Assembly: GCF_001984195.1 (NCBI RefSeq)
Contig: NZ_MTQN01000009.1
Coordinates: forward strand, 744,001-808,000
Direction: 5' to 3'
Length of the DNA stretch: 64,000 nt
DNA from: Kribbella sp. ALI-6-A
Lineage (GTDB): Bacteria > Actinomycetota > Actinomycetes > Propionibacteriales > Kribbellaceae
Shown: one piece after another, positions 40,640-49,600 of the stretch
How positions within the stretch are numbered: position 1 is the stretch's first letter
Layout: the number at the start of each line of letters is the position of its first letter
The notes under the pieces: generated by a model
Seen by the model: only the letters and a program-made list of their open reading frames with translations
Told to the model about the DNA's origin: nothing
Database searches by the model: none
Program-made: the position numbers and the translations under genes

Positions 40640-41659
40640 TCAGGCTGAGTCTCGTTCGACCAGGTGTGGGTCGAAGATCTTGCACTCAGGCCGCCAGGTC
40701 GGGCTGGTGAACTGCGCCAGCAGGAGGCGGGACATCTCCGCGGCCATCTCCTCCATCGGTTGAGCGATGGTGGTCAACGCGGGAACCGACGTACTCGCAG
40801 GGGTGCTGTTGTCGAAGCCGATGACCGCCACATCGGCGGGTACGACCCGGCCGGCGTCGCGTAGCGCGCGGAGAGCGCCGGCGGCCATGAGGTCGTTGGC
40901 GGCGAAGACGCCGTCGAGGTCCGGGACCCGGGTCAGCAGATCGATCATCGCCACTTCCCCACTGTCCTGGGTGAAGTTGCCATAGGCAACTGACACCGAC
41001 GGCTGACCGTGCCTGGCCATGGCCTGGCGGAAGCCGGTGAGGCGGTCCTGGGCAGCGGGGACGTCGGTTGGTCCGGCGATCGTGACGACCCGACGGCAAC
41101 CCCGGGCGACCAGGCGGTCGGCGGCGAGGCCCGCGCCGACCTCATGGGCGAGGTCTACGTAGCTGATCGGCGCATGGAGCGCCGGCCGGGCGAACAGCAC
41201 GGCGGGCAGGCCGGCGTCCACGAACAGGCCGGGCAGGGTGTCGTCGGCATGGGTGGAGACCAACAGTGCACCGTCGGCGTTGCCGTGGCGGACGAAGTCG
41301 ACCGCTTCAACCCGCGCCTGCTCGGAGTCGGCGAGCACGAGGGTCGGGTGGATGCCCATCGTGCGCAGGTGCTTGACCATGGCGCCGGTGATCCGGCCGA
41401 AGAACGGGTCGCCGAAGATTTCTTCCGCGCAGCCGTCCGAGCCGGAGATCACCAATGCGACCGCACCGGTCCGGCTGCCGGCCAGCGCACGGGCGGCCTT
41501 GTTCGGCCGGTAGCCGGTCTTCTTGATCGCGCGGTCGACCTTGGCCCGCAGCGCCGGTGCGACGGTGGTGACGTCGTTGATCACCCGCGACACGGTGGCC
41601 CGCGAGACGCCGGCCTCGGTGGCGACGTCTTCCAGGGTGGGTGCCCGACTGTCCTTCAT
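40640..41659 (-). CDS. LacI-family transcriptional regulator
   Basis: 339 residues. The N-terminal HTH (PTLEDVATEAGVSRATVSRV, then INDVTTVAP and KTGYRPNKAARAL with the hinge helix) is canonical LacI, followed by a periplasmic-binding-like sugar sensor (GAVALVISGSD, DGALLVSTHADD, VIGFDNSTPASTSVPALTTIAQP). ATG 41659 is set by the HTH start and by TAACAT 8 bases upstream on the minus strand, which suggests a leaderless message. The frame from 41749 adds a non-homologous Arg-rich tail. It sits just downstream of the discoidin glycoside hydrolase gene on the same strand and probably controls it. Confidence 0.92.
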   Translation of the reverse strand: MKDSRAPTLEDVATEAGVSRATVSRVINDVTTVAPALRAKVDRAIKKTGYRPNKAARALAGSRTGAVALVISGSDGCAEEIFGDPFFGRITGAMVKHLRTMGIHPTLVLADSEQARVEAVDFVRHGNADGALLVSTHADDTLPGLFVDAGLPAVLFARPALHAPISYVDLAHEVGAGLAADRLVARGCRRVVTIAGPTDVPAAQDRLTGFRQAMARHGQPSVSVAYGNFTQDSGEVAMIDLLTRVPDLDGVFAANDLMAAGALRALRDAGRVVPADVAVIGFDNSTPASTSVPALTTIAQPMEEMAAEMSRLLLAQFTSPTWRPECKIFDPHLVERDSA

Positions 41660-41750
41660 GGCAACGGATGTTATCTCTGTCAACGTCAAGTCCCCTGCTC
41701 GTTGTCCACAGGTACGGCGGCCCGCCCCCGGGCCGCCGTACCCGGTCATG

Positions 41751-43988
41751 TCAGCGTCGGTAGACGCCGAACTCGTAGAGCGAATAGCCGAAGCCGGTAC
41801 CTCGTTGCGTGCCGGTCAGCCGCACATAGCGGCCCGAACCGGTCACCCCGAGGTCGTCGACGTCACCGTTGCCGTCGGCCGTGCTGTAGACCGGCCGCCA
41901 GTTCGAGCCGTCGTCCGAGGCCTCGATCCGGTACGACCGGGCGAACGCGCCCTCCCAGATCAGCTGGATCCGGTCGAACGACGTCACAGCACCCAGATCC
42001 ACCTGGATCCACTGCGGATCGGCCCAGTCGCTGGCCCAGCGCGTGGTGTTGTTGCCGTCGGTCACGTTCGACGGCGGGTACGGTGCGCCGTCGCCGACCT
42101 GCTGGTACGACGACGCGGTCACCGGCTTGCCGCGGGCAACGTTCGTACCCGCGACCGGCGGCGCCACGACCCGGAACGAGCGGGTCTCGATCCCGACGTT
42201 GCCCTTGCCGTCCCGCACGTAGTCGTACAGCTTCCAGACCCCGAGCCGCTGCGGCACGGTCACCGTGAACGGCCCCGTCCCCGACGACGGGGTGGTCACC
42301 AGCGAGCCGTTGTTGTCGATGTACTTGCCGCCGACCTTGAACTCGTGCGTCAACGCGTCCCCATCGGGATCCGTGACGGCGACATCCACCTGGATCGTGC
42401 CCCCGGCCGGTACGTCGGTGGTCCGGCTGAGCGTCATGTTGCTGATCACCGGCGGGGTGTTGCCGCCCGCCGGGCCGCCGTACGCCTGCCGGATCGCGTA
42501 GTACGAGAGCCGCTTCTCGCCGCCCGGCGCGATGTTGAACCAGACCGCGCCGAAGTCGTTCTCGTTGCCGTAGTGGAACAGCGTCGCCCCGAGCGCGACG
42601 CCGGTGTGGCCGGTGACGCAGTTCCAGGCCTGCAGGTAGCCGTCGCGCTTCTGCACGTCGGTCGGCTCGTTCGGTACGCCGTTCGCGTCGTTCGGCACCT
42701 CCCACTCGCCGGCGGGTCCGCCTTCGGTGAGGATGTACGGCTTGGTGTAGCCGCCGTTGATCCAGTCCTGCCTGACCTGGCAGACGTTGCCGTAGGAGTT
42801 GACCGCGAGCAGGTCCAGATCGGGCGAGTACTGCTTGTAGTACGGCCAGGCGCCGGTCCAGGCGTCGGTCGACGTGACCGGGTGGTTCGGGTCGATGGCG
42901 TGGATCGCCTTGGCGCCCTCGTTGACGAACTTCGCGTACTCGATCCGCTGCTGCTCCAGCTCCGCGCCGGAGTAGCAGTTCTGCAGGCCGAGCACCGACT
43001 CGTTGCCGACGTTCCACAGCAGCACGCCGGGGTGGTCCTTGTACTCGGTGGTCCAGCGCCGAATCTCGCCGAGCATGGTCTGCTTGTACGTCGTGTCGGT
43101 GACGTAGTTGACACAGCCGCCGCTGCCGGGCCCACCACCAGGCTGGAGCCAGTAGCCGGCGATCACGCGCATGCCGTTCGCGGCCGCCGAGTCGAACAGC
43201 GGCTTGGAGCTCGCGTCCGTGCCCCAGGTCCGCAGCGTGTTGACGCCGATCGACTTGAGCTGCGGCAAGTGCTGCGGGGCGTCGGCCGCTGCCGGCCCCC
43301 AGGTCAGTCCCTTCACCTGCCACGGCGCTCCGTTGACCAGCAGCTGCCAGTTGCCCTGGGTGCCGGCGACCTGGACGGTGCCGTTGCCGGGCTGGGGGCC
43401 GCCGGTGCCGGGCGTGCCGTGCACCTCGAACTCCCAGAGCGAGTAGCCGTAGCCGCCGACGCGCTGCGTGCCGGTGAGGCGGACGTACCTACCCGTGCCG
43501 TTGACGGTGAGCGAATCGGTGCCGCCGTCGCCCGTCGTCGTGCTGTGGAGCGGGCGCCAGTTCTGGGCGTCGTCGGAGACCTCGACCCGGTACGCCGTCG
43601 CGTACGCGGCTTCCCAGTGCAGGACGACCTGGCTGATGGTCGCGGCCGAGCCGAGGTCGACCTGGAGCCACTGCGGGTCGCTGAAGACGCTGGACCAGCG
43701 GGTGTTGAGGTTGCCGTCGACGGCCGCGGTGGCCGGCGTACCGGCGCCCTCGGACGACGAGGCGGTGACCGGTCGGCCTTGGGACAGCAGGGTCGCCGCT
43801 TGGGCGGGTGCGGCTTGCAGAACGAGGTTGCCCAAGAGCAACGTGCTCAGCGCAACGGTTGCTGCAAGCAACGAACGGCCCCGCCGCCGGACGCGGGGCC
43901 GAAGGCCGGCGGCCGCGCGGTCCCGGGACCGGACACGGCCCGGTCCGGCGCGGTGGTCCGGCGGAGGGGGTGGAGTGGGCGGAATCAT
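41751..43988 (-). CDS. Secreted glycoside hydrolase (GH2/GH5-type TIM barrel) flanked by two discoidin domains
   Basis: 745 residues. A long basic n-region and signal helix (LLAATVALSTLLLGNLVLQA) end at APAQA near 65. An F5/8-type C (CBM32-like) domain spans about 66-192, then a linker, and a TIM barrel spans about 205-505. The acid catalyst is in WNVGNESVLG and the nucleophile probably in ILTEGGPAGEW. A linker/Ig-like part and a second discoidin domain (about 615-745) follow. The two discoidin domains end in nearly the same SGRYVRLTGTQR motif, so they arose by duplication. It is likely to act on a plant or fungal polysaccharide. AAGGAG precedes ATG 43988. Confidence 0.87.
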   Translation of the reverse strand: MIPPTPPPPPDHRAGPGRVRSRDRAAAGLRPRVRRRGRSLLAATVALSTLLLGNLVLQAAPAQAATLLSQGRPVTASSSEGAGTPATAAVDGNLNTRWSSVFSDPQWLQVDLGSAATISQVVLHWEAAYATAYRVEVSDDAQNWRPLHSTTTGDGGTDSLTVNGTGRYVRLTGTQRVGGYGYSLWEFEVHGTPGTGGPQPGNGTVQVAGTQGNWQLLVNGAPWQVKGLTWGPAAADAPQHLPQLKSIGVNTLRTWGTDASSKPLFDSAAANGMRVIAGYWLQPGGGPGSGGCVNYVTDTTYKQTMLGEIRRWTTEYKDHPGVLLWNVGNESVLGLQNCYSGAELEQQRIEYAKFVNEGAKAIHAIDPNHPVTSTDAWTGAWPYYKQYSPDLDLLAVNSYGNVCQVRQDWINGGYTKPYILTEGGPAGEWEVPNDANGVPNEPTDVQKRDGYLQAWNCVTGHTGVALGATLFHYGNENDFGAVWFNIAPGGEKRLSYYAIRQAYGGPAGGNTPPVISNMTLSRTTDVPAGGTIQVDVAVTDPDGDALTHEFKVGGKYIDNNGSLVTTPSSGTGPFTVTVPQRLGVWKLYDYVRDGKGNVGIETRSFRVVAPPVAGTNVARGKPVTASSYQQVGDGAPYPPSNVTDGNNTTRWASDWADPQWIQVDLGAVTSFDRIQLIWEGAFARSYRIEASDDGSNWRPVYSTADGNGDVDDLGVTGSGRYVRLTGTQRGTGFGYSLYEFGVYRR

Positions 43989-44300
43989 CGAGGCGTGCTC
44001 CTTCGCTGTGTGCGTTCGGGCGGGACAGCACAGCGACCGGCCCCCGGCATCACACCCGCCGGGAACGGTGCGCGAGAGTCAGAGAGCGCTCTCTCGCGCT
44101 CTGATCGTGGAGCCTGGCGAACGGGTTGTCAACGGTTCGTTCACGCTCGCCCGGTTCCGGAACCGGGCGGGGGTTGACACCGCCGACGCCCGGATCAAGG
44201 CTGTTTCAGAGAGCGCTCTCCCGCGATCCCAAGACCGCGGGCCGCGTAGTACCGAGTCCCTGCCCACCGCCCCGCGGAATCCCCCGACAGGAGGACATCC
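43989..44300. promoter_or_regulatory. Divergent control region with two GAGAGCGCTCTC palindromes
   Basis: About 310 bases between two secreted-protein genes. AGAGAGCGCTCTCT (44081-44094, perfect 14-bp palindrome) and GAGAGCGCTCTC (44209-44220) are LacI-like in shape with a central GC step. A TTGACA at 44174-44179 may be a -35 for the plus-strand gene, with the second palindrome just after the expected -10. The same core also occurs inside many coding regions of the window, so operator function is uncertain. Confidence 0.45.
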
Positions 44301-45233
44301 GTGTTCAGCAAGAGGAAAACAGTCCTGTTCGCCGGCGGCACCGCCGCCCTGATCCTGAGCGCTGTGCTGACCGCCGTCACCGGCTCGTCCGCGCAGGCCG
44401 ACGACCTGGTGACCCACCACGAGTTCCAGGTGAACTGCACGGTCAACCACCGTGCGAACGACGACCCCATCGTGTTCCCCAACCTGCCCGGCGCGTCCCA
44501 CGAGCACAGCTTCGTCGGCAACAAGACGACGAACGCCGCCACCACTCTCACCAGCCTCACCGCGGCCGGCGCGTACGCGACCACCTGCCTCAACCCCGAC
44601 GACCTCTCGGCGTACTGGTGGCCGACGATGTTCCGCGGCAACCAGCCGGTGATCCAGACCTGGCACCAGACCATCTACTACAAGTCCGGCATCCTCGACT
44701 ACCGGGCCGTCCGGCCGTTCCCGCCGGGCCTGCGGTACGTCGTGGGCAGCCCGACCGCGAGCCAGGAGGAGTTCCGCACCGCTCCCGGCGCCGTCGAGGG
44801 CTGGGAGTGCGGGGACTCCGCCCACAACTGGGACTTCCCGGCCAGCTGCCCGGCGGGAACCCAGCTCAACATCCGCTACCAGGCCCCGAGCTGCTGGAAC
44901 GGGCGCGATCTCGACTCACCGGATCACAAGAGTCACATGGCGTACCCGGTGAACGGTTCCTGCCCGGCCAGTCACCCGAACCCGGTACCGATGCTGGAGT
45001 TCAAGATCGCGTTCCCCGCCGACGGGAACACCACCGACGTCCGGCTGGCGAGCGGACGTGGTTACACCTGGCACTACGACTTCTTCAACGCCTGGGACGT
45101 GCCGACGCTCGCGGCCCTGGTCAGCCACTGCATCAACGGTGGCCTGCAGTGCAACTCCAAGGGCTTCGACCTCTACAAGCCCGACCGCGGGCAGGTCCTC
45201 GGCGACAACTACCGGTTGCCCGGACGCCCCTGA
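44301..45233 (+). CDS. Secreted DUF1996-domain protein
   Basis: 310 residues with a clear signal peptide (KRKTVLFAGGTAALILSAVL, cleavage after SSAQA). The mature protein matches DUF1996: HHEFQVNCTVNHRANDDPIV, GASHEHSFVGN, YWWPTMFRGNQPV, WECGDSAHNWDFPASCP, SCWNGRDLDSPDHKSHMAYP and a C-terminal GYTWHYDFFNAWD. Paired cysteines and conserved His/Trp residues suggest a stable extracellular fold. DUF1996 proteins occur in fungi and actinobacteria, often with wall or polysaccharide functions, but have no proven activity. GTG 44301 has AGGAGG 6 bases upstream. A strong hairpin ends the gene. Confidence 0.92.
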   Translation: MFSKRKTVLFAGGTAALILSAVLTAVTGSSAQADDLVTHHEFQVNCTVNHRANDDPIVFPNLPGASHEHSFVGNKTTNAATTLTSLTAAGAYATTCLNPDDLSAYWWPTMFRGNQPVIQTWHQTIYYKSGILDYRAVRPFPPGLRYVVGSPTASQEEFRTAPGAVEGWECGDSAHNWDFPASCPAGTQLNIRYQAPSCWNGRDLDSPDHKSHMAYPVNGSCPASHPNPVPMLEFKIAFPADGNTTDVRLASGRGYTWHYDFFNAWDVPTLAALVSHCINGGLQCNSKGFDLYKPDRGQVLGDNYRLPGRP

Positions 45234-45237
45234 AGCA

Positions 45238-45276
45238 CCTGTGGTGCCGGGTCAGGGCAGGACCCGGCACCACAGG
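45238..45276. terminator. Perfect 16-bp stem, bidirectional terminator
   Basis: CCTGTGGTGCCGGGTC, loop AGGGCAG, GACCCGGCACCACAGG. It sits between two convergent genes, 4 bases after the DUF1996 stop and 8 bases before the end of the epimerase gene. No T-run follows on either side, as is normal for actinobacterial terminators. Confidence 0.85.
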
Positions 45277-45284
45277 AGGACTTG

Positions 45285-46286
45285 TCAGGAAGAGAAAGCG
45301 GCGTCGAACGAAGCGGTGGGCGGGTCGAAGGCCAGCTTCTTCACGAACTGCAGCGCCTCGGCCGCGCCGACCAGCCGGTCCATGCCGGCGTCCTCCCACT
45401 CGACCGAGATCGGGCCGTCGTACCCGATCGTGTTGAGCATCCGGAAGCACGCTTCCCACGGGACGTCGCCGTGGCCGGTGGAGACGAAGTCCCAGCCCCG
45501 CCGCGGGTCGCCCCAGGCCAGGTGCGAGCCCATCCGGCCGTTGCGGCCGTTGCCCACCTGGCGCTTGGCGTCCTTGCAGTCGACGTGGTAGATCCGGTCC
45601 TTGAAGTCCCACAGGAAACCGACCGGGTCGAGGTCCTGCCAGACGAAGTGGCTCGGGTCCCAGTTCAGGCCGAACGCCTCGCGGTGCCCGATCGCCTCCA
45701 GCGTGCGGGTGGTCGACCAGTAGTCGTAGGCGATCTCCGACGGATGCACCTCGTGCGCGAACTTCACGCCAACCTCGTCGAACACGTCGAGGATCGGGTT
45801 CCAGCGGTCGGCGAAGTCGGCGTACCCGGCGTCGATCATCGCCGGCGGCACCGGCGGGAACATCGCGACGGTCTTCCAGATCGCCGAGCCGGTGAAGCCG
45901 ACGACCACGTCCACGCCGAGCGCGCGGGCCGCCCGGGCGGTCGTCTTCATCTCTTCGGCCGCGCGCTGACGGACACCCTCGGGATCCCCGTCGCCCCAGA
46001 TGTGCGCGGGCAGGATCGCCTGGTGCCGCTGGTCGATCGGGTCGTCGCAGACCGCCTGGCCGAGCAGGTGGTTCGAGATCGTCCAGACCTTCAGGTTGTG
46101 CTTCTCGAGGATGTCGAGACGGTTGCGGACGTACGCGTCGTCCTCGGCGGCCTTGCGGACGTCGAGGTGGTCACCCCAGCAGGCGATCTCGAGCCCGTCG
46201 TAGCCCCATTCCGACGCCAGCCGAGCCACCTCCTCGAACGGCAGGTCGGCCCACTGGCCGGTGAACAGGGTGATCGGTCGAGCCAT
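45285..46286 (-). CDS. Sugar phosphate isomerase/epimerase-family TIM barrel
   Basis: 333 residues of the AP-endonuclease-2/xylose-isomerase-like TIM-barrel family. Metal ligands are suggested in [15 protein letters not shown] (Glu), [11 protein letters not shown] (Asp/His), YHVDCKD and [11 protein letters not shown] (Glu). It is longer than IolE/IolI-type enzymes but has the same order. ATG 46286 follows AAGGAG at 6 bases. Such proteins isomerise or epimerise keto-sugars or inositol derivatives. Related enzymes often accompany ThuA and Gfo/Idh genes, which lie just upstream here, so it probably works on the same sugar stream. Confidence 0.88.
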   Translation of the reverse strand: MARPITLFTGQWADLPFEEVARLASEWGYDGLEIACWGDHLDVRKAAEDDAYVRNRLDILEKHNLKVWTISNHLLGQAVCDDPIDQRHQAILPAHIWGDGDPEGVRQRAAEEMKTTARAARALGVDVVVGFTGSAIWKTVAMFPPVPPAMIDAGYADFADRWNPILDVFDEVGVKFAHEVHPSEIAYDYWSTTRTLEAIGHREAFGLNWDPSHFVWQDLDPVGFLWDFKDRIYHVDCKDAKRQVGNGRNGRMGSHLAWGDPRRGWDFVSTGHGDVPWEACFRMLNTIGYDGPISVEWEDAGMDRLVGAAEALQFVKKLAFDPPTASFDAAFSS

Positions 46287-46672
46287 GTCTTACTCCTTCG
46301 TCGTTCGGTACGGCGTGCAAGAAGCCGGGCTGGGGCGGGCGAGTACAGCTGAGGTGAGGGAAAGCGGTGGGACCGGGGGCGGCCAGCCGGGCGGCGTCGG
46401 CGTCGGCCGGGGTCAGCGTCGGGCGGGGTCGGCGTCGGCCGGGGTCTTCGGAGTCGATCGGGCTGCGGCCGGAAGTCGGTCGAGGGTGTCCCCGGCGCCG
46501 CGGCCGGAGCGCTTGCACCGGGCGCCGGGGACGGGGCGGTGAAGCCCCCGCCGCCGGGCGGGACCGCTCTGCCGTGCGCCCGGTGGGGCCGAACCACCTG
46601 GCACTCGACAGCTCCTGCACGCCTCTCCGCGTCGGACAGGGTGCGATCCCGCACAGCGACGTGTTCATCGGG
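46287..46672. other. Intergenic region with a 16-bp direct repeat
   Basis: 386 bases between two minus-strand genes. GGCGTCGGCCGGGGTC occurs at 46399-46414 and again at 46431-46446. Otherwise it is GC-rich sequence without a supported gene, and I see no clear promoter or terminator. Confidence 0.5.
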
Positions 46673-49600
46673 TCAGAGCTTCCGCTTCAGGTCCGACCCG
46701 ACAGCTACCAGCAAGGTCCGGGCCGGCACGTCCCGGACCGTGCGTGCCTGCGCCAGGAACAGGTCGAGCGCGACCGCCGCGACCGCCTCCCGGCCCTGGC
46801 GATCGTGCTTCTCGGCCAGTGTCAGCTGCACCTTCATCACCGTGGCCGTTGCTGGCGGCAACGTCTTGGCGACCCGGTACCGCTCGACCAGCTTCAGCGC
46901 CTCGGCGTACGACGAGAACACGGTGAACGGCACCTTGGTCACCGACGTGTTGCCCGCCTTGTCCGTGGCTGTGGCCGCGAGCTCGTGCGCACCGAGCCCG
47001 AGCGCGACCCCGTCCAGGGTCCCGCCGGCCGGGAGCGCTTTCCCGTCGACGGTCAGCGTCACGCCGGAGAGCCCGGAGAGCGCGTCCTCGGCCGTGGCCG
47101 AGACCGTGACCACCGAGGCCACCCCGAGCTGGCCACCGGCCGCCATACCGGTCACCGTCGACTTCGGTGCGGTCCGGTCGACCTTGACCGTCACCGACTC
47201 CGGCGCCGACACGTTGCCCGCGGTGTCACTGGCCCGCACCTGGATGGTGTGCGTCCCGTCGGTCGAGAAGGTGACCGGAGCGGTGTACTCCGACCAGTCC
47301 CCGTCGCCGATCTTCTGCTCCAGGTACACCTGTCCGGGCTGGTTGTCGGTCGCCATCGCCGTGGCGACGACCGCGCCGGTCCACCAGCCGTTCAGACCGG
47401 ACGGCGCCGACGGGTTCAGCGACAGGCTGACCTGCGGTGCGACCGTGTCCCGGACGAGCTTGAAGTAGTCGAACTTCGCCGTCTTCGAGGCCAGCTGGTC
47501 GGCCCCGAAGGCGTAGATCCCGAAGCTCGCCGACGCCAGCGCCGGGTTGGTCACGGCCGGGAGAGCCGTCCAGGCCAGTCCGTCCGCGCTGTACGACCCG
47601 GTGAACGTCGAGCCAGTCTTGGCCAGCCGCAGGTACCAGACGCCCTGCGTCGGAGCCGGCGCGTTTGGTGCGGGCTCGACGATCGCGTTGTTCACCTCGC
47701 TGCGCAGCTCGATCCCCCGCGTCACCGCGGAGCCCGGAGCGTTGGTCGCGAGGTAGTCCAGCTTCACGTAGTTCGCGTCGTCGCCGTACACCATCAGCCC
47801 GGCCTGCTGGTACCGCTCGTCGAAGGCCGAGGCGTCCACCTTGGTCTCGATCGTCCAGTCACCGTCGGGAGCCGGCTGCAGCAGCAGGTTCTTCGGGTTG
47901 GTGGCCGTGCCCTGGTAGATGTCGCCGTTGCTGGTGTCGATCTCGACCGCTCCCCCGGTCACCCGGTACGCCGCCGGGTCGGGCCGCACGATCGCGGACC
48001 ACCGGCACGCGTCCAGCGTCGTACCGGCGAACTCGTCGTCCGGGGTGGGGACCTCGGCCGTGTCGTCCGGCGTGATGCTGAAGTAGTCGAACTGTGCCGC
48101 CAGCGGCAGCGCCTCGGTCCGGTTGGCCAGACCGAACATGCCGATCCGGGGATTGCTGATCCCGGCCAGCTGCTTGGTCTCCGGCATCTCGGTGAAGGTC
48201 GCGCCGTCCGAGCTGTACGACGACTTCAGGTTCGCGCCGTCACTGGTGAACCGGACCCACACCGTGTCCGGGTACGCCGCGCCGAGGTTCGCCGTGTTGG
48301 ACGCGGCCACCTCGTTCGGCGCACCGGCCTCCTCACGGATGAACTGGAAGATCCGGTCCGCCGCCGACGGAGCACCGGTCGACCGTCCCTGCAGCACCAT
48401 CTTGGCGTAGTTGTCGTCGTCGCCGTACACGATCAGTCCGGCCTGCTGGTAAGCGAGCCGGGCCGGCATCGTCAGCTTCGCGGTCGCCTGCCAAGCACCG
48501 GCAGGCAACGGCTGCAGCACGATGTTCGGCGTACCGGTGTTGCCGGTGCCGTAGATGTCGGTCGCCGTCAACGGCAGCACCAAGTTGCCACCAGCAACCG
48601 ACAGCTCCTGGTTGCCCCGGACAACCGCACTCCACCGGCCGGTGTCGAGCGTCGTACCGTCGAAGCCGTCCGACCGTCCGGTCAGACACGTCGGCGCCGC
48701 CGGCGAGTCCACCTTGATCGTGATCTTCGCGGTGCCCTTCGCCCCGCGGGCGTCGGTCACCGTGACCGTCGCGACGTGCGTCCCGGCCACCGTGTAGGTG
48801 TGGCTGGGCGAAGCACCGGTGCCGGTTCCGCCGTCGCCGAAGCTCCACGCGTACGACAACGGGACGTCACCCTCGGGGTCGGTGGCCGACGAGGTGAAGT
48901 CCACCTCGAGCGGCGCCTTGCCCTGGACGACCGAGGCCGACGCCGTGACGACCGGCCGCTGGTTCTCGGTGACGCCCTTGCCGATGAACTTCACCCAGTT
49001 GACGTTCAGCTGACCCGTCGTCTTGACGAAGTACAGCGGACCGCTGGTCAGCGAGGCGCCGCTGACCGGCGCGGAGAAGTTGCCGTACGTCTGCCAGGCA
49101 CCCGTTGGCGTCACCTGGATGGTGGCGACGACCGGGCCGTCAGTGGGCGAACCCTGCCGGACCTGGACCGTCGCACCGGCTTCGGGCGAGGCGGCCCGCA
49201 GCTCGATCCGGTCGATCCCGGTCAGGTTGGTCGGCTTCCAGCCCCACCAGTCGCCGTCCTCGATGAACCCGATGTTCTTGCCGCCACCGGCGGTGTCACC
49301 GGTGTCCTCGACCTGGACGCCGGGCGTCGCTCCCGGGCCACCGGTCTCGCTGAAGTACTCCGCCTCGCGGGTCTTCGGCTGCAGCTGCACGACCTTCTCG
49401 GTGGTGATCGCACCGGTGCCGGGGGCACCCTTGTCGGTGTACTTCACCGTCACGATGCCGAAGATGTTCGCGCCGACGTGCCCCTCGTCACCAGGAAGCG
49501 GGAACGTCCCCTCGCAGCCGTGGTACAGCTCGTACCCGTGCGCGTGCTCGTCGTGCCCGAGGGCCGGCTGGGTGACCACGTCCTGGCAGTTCACCGTGCC

